Part shown: piece after piece, positions 11,325 to 11,352 of the stretch
Layout of the letters: the number at the start of each line of letters is the position of its first letter
How positions within the stretch are numbered: position 1 is the first letter of the stretch
DNA from: JAXHLG01 sp046497225
GTDB taxonomy: Bacteria > Patescibacteriota > Minisyncoccia > Moranbacterales > DUUL01
DNA: 11,352 bases
Assembly: GCA_046497225.1 (NCBI GenBank)
Contig: JAWOGA010000012.1
Span: forward strand, 1-11,352
Direction of reading: 5' to 3'
Program-made: the position numbers and the translations under genes
Notes under the pieces: model-generated
Database searches by the model: none
The model's input: only the letters and a program-made list of their open reading frames with translations
Told to the model about the DNA's origin: nothing

Positions 11325-11352
11325 TTTTTGAAAAATTTAGTTTAAATCTAAA

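Noticed and set aside
1..11352. CRISPR array or toxin-antitoxin system
   Set aside because: No spaced identical repeats with unique spacers of CRISPR size and no recognisable toxin or antitoxin fold were found; the tandem repeats have no spacers.

Overview
The window looks like chromosomal DNA of a Candidate Phyla Radiation (Patescibacteria, Parcubacteria-like) bacterium. The reasons are inference from content: AT-rich sequence with short low-complexity intergenic repeats, a two-helix type IV secretion pilin of the kind common in that radiation, a DUF5654-type small membrane protein, a Gmad2-domain surface protein with the cysteine modules I associate with these organisms, and lysine/glutamate-rich tails on L19 and KhpA. 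TGA is used as a stop, so the code appears standard. Thirteen protein genes have visible starts, and almost none has a Shine-Dalgarno sequence.

Layout. Bases 1-317 hold the 3' end of a membrane protein with a carboxypeptidase-regulatory-like domain, followed by a 9/8-bp tandem repeat and a bidirectional terminator. From about 500 to 4124 everything lies on the minus strand. Read in transcription order it is rbfA, nrnA, tRNA-Leu(UAG), an RluA-type pseudouridine synthase, rplS and tRNA-Leu(GAG): a translation and RNA-maturation block. A divergent intergenic region (4125-4313) with a good plus-strand promoter opens a plus-strand block: GT4 glycosyltransferase, murB and a T4SS-type pilin in a tight cell-envelope cluster, then an HPF/RaiA-like ribosome-associated protein and the KH protein KhpA. 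The khpA promoter sits next to a perfect DnaA box. A strong terminator follows, then a small two-helix membrane protein (minus strand) and a Gmad2 surface protein (plus strand).

From 9182 to 10077 there is an unusual arrangement on the minus strand: a strong promoter, tRNA-Asn, a DUF5654 gene, gene debris, a second identical tRNA-Asn, and a terminator. The two tRNA copies are part of an exact 85-bp direct repeat spaced 710 bp apart. The outer copy keeps the promoter and the inner copy keeps the terminator. This is what a small insertion or segmental duplication at a tRNA gene would leave.

The plus-strand recR gene follows with its own promoter and terminator. The last 440 bp contain a strong minus-strand promoter, a leader with two purine-rich Shine-Dalgarno-like stretches, and a 28-codon ORF with a textbook ribosome binding site. 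I do not recognise this transcription unit, and it is the most interesting candidate for something undescribed. A further plus-strand promoter with an early hairpin lies at the right edge.
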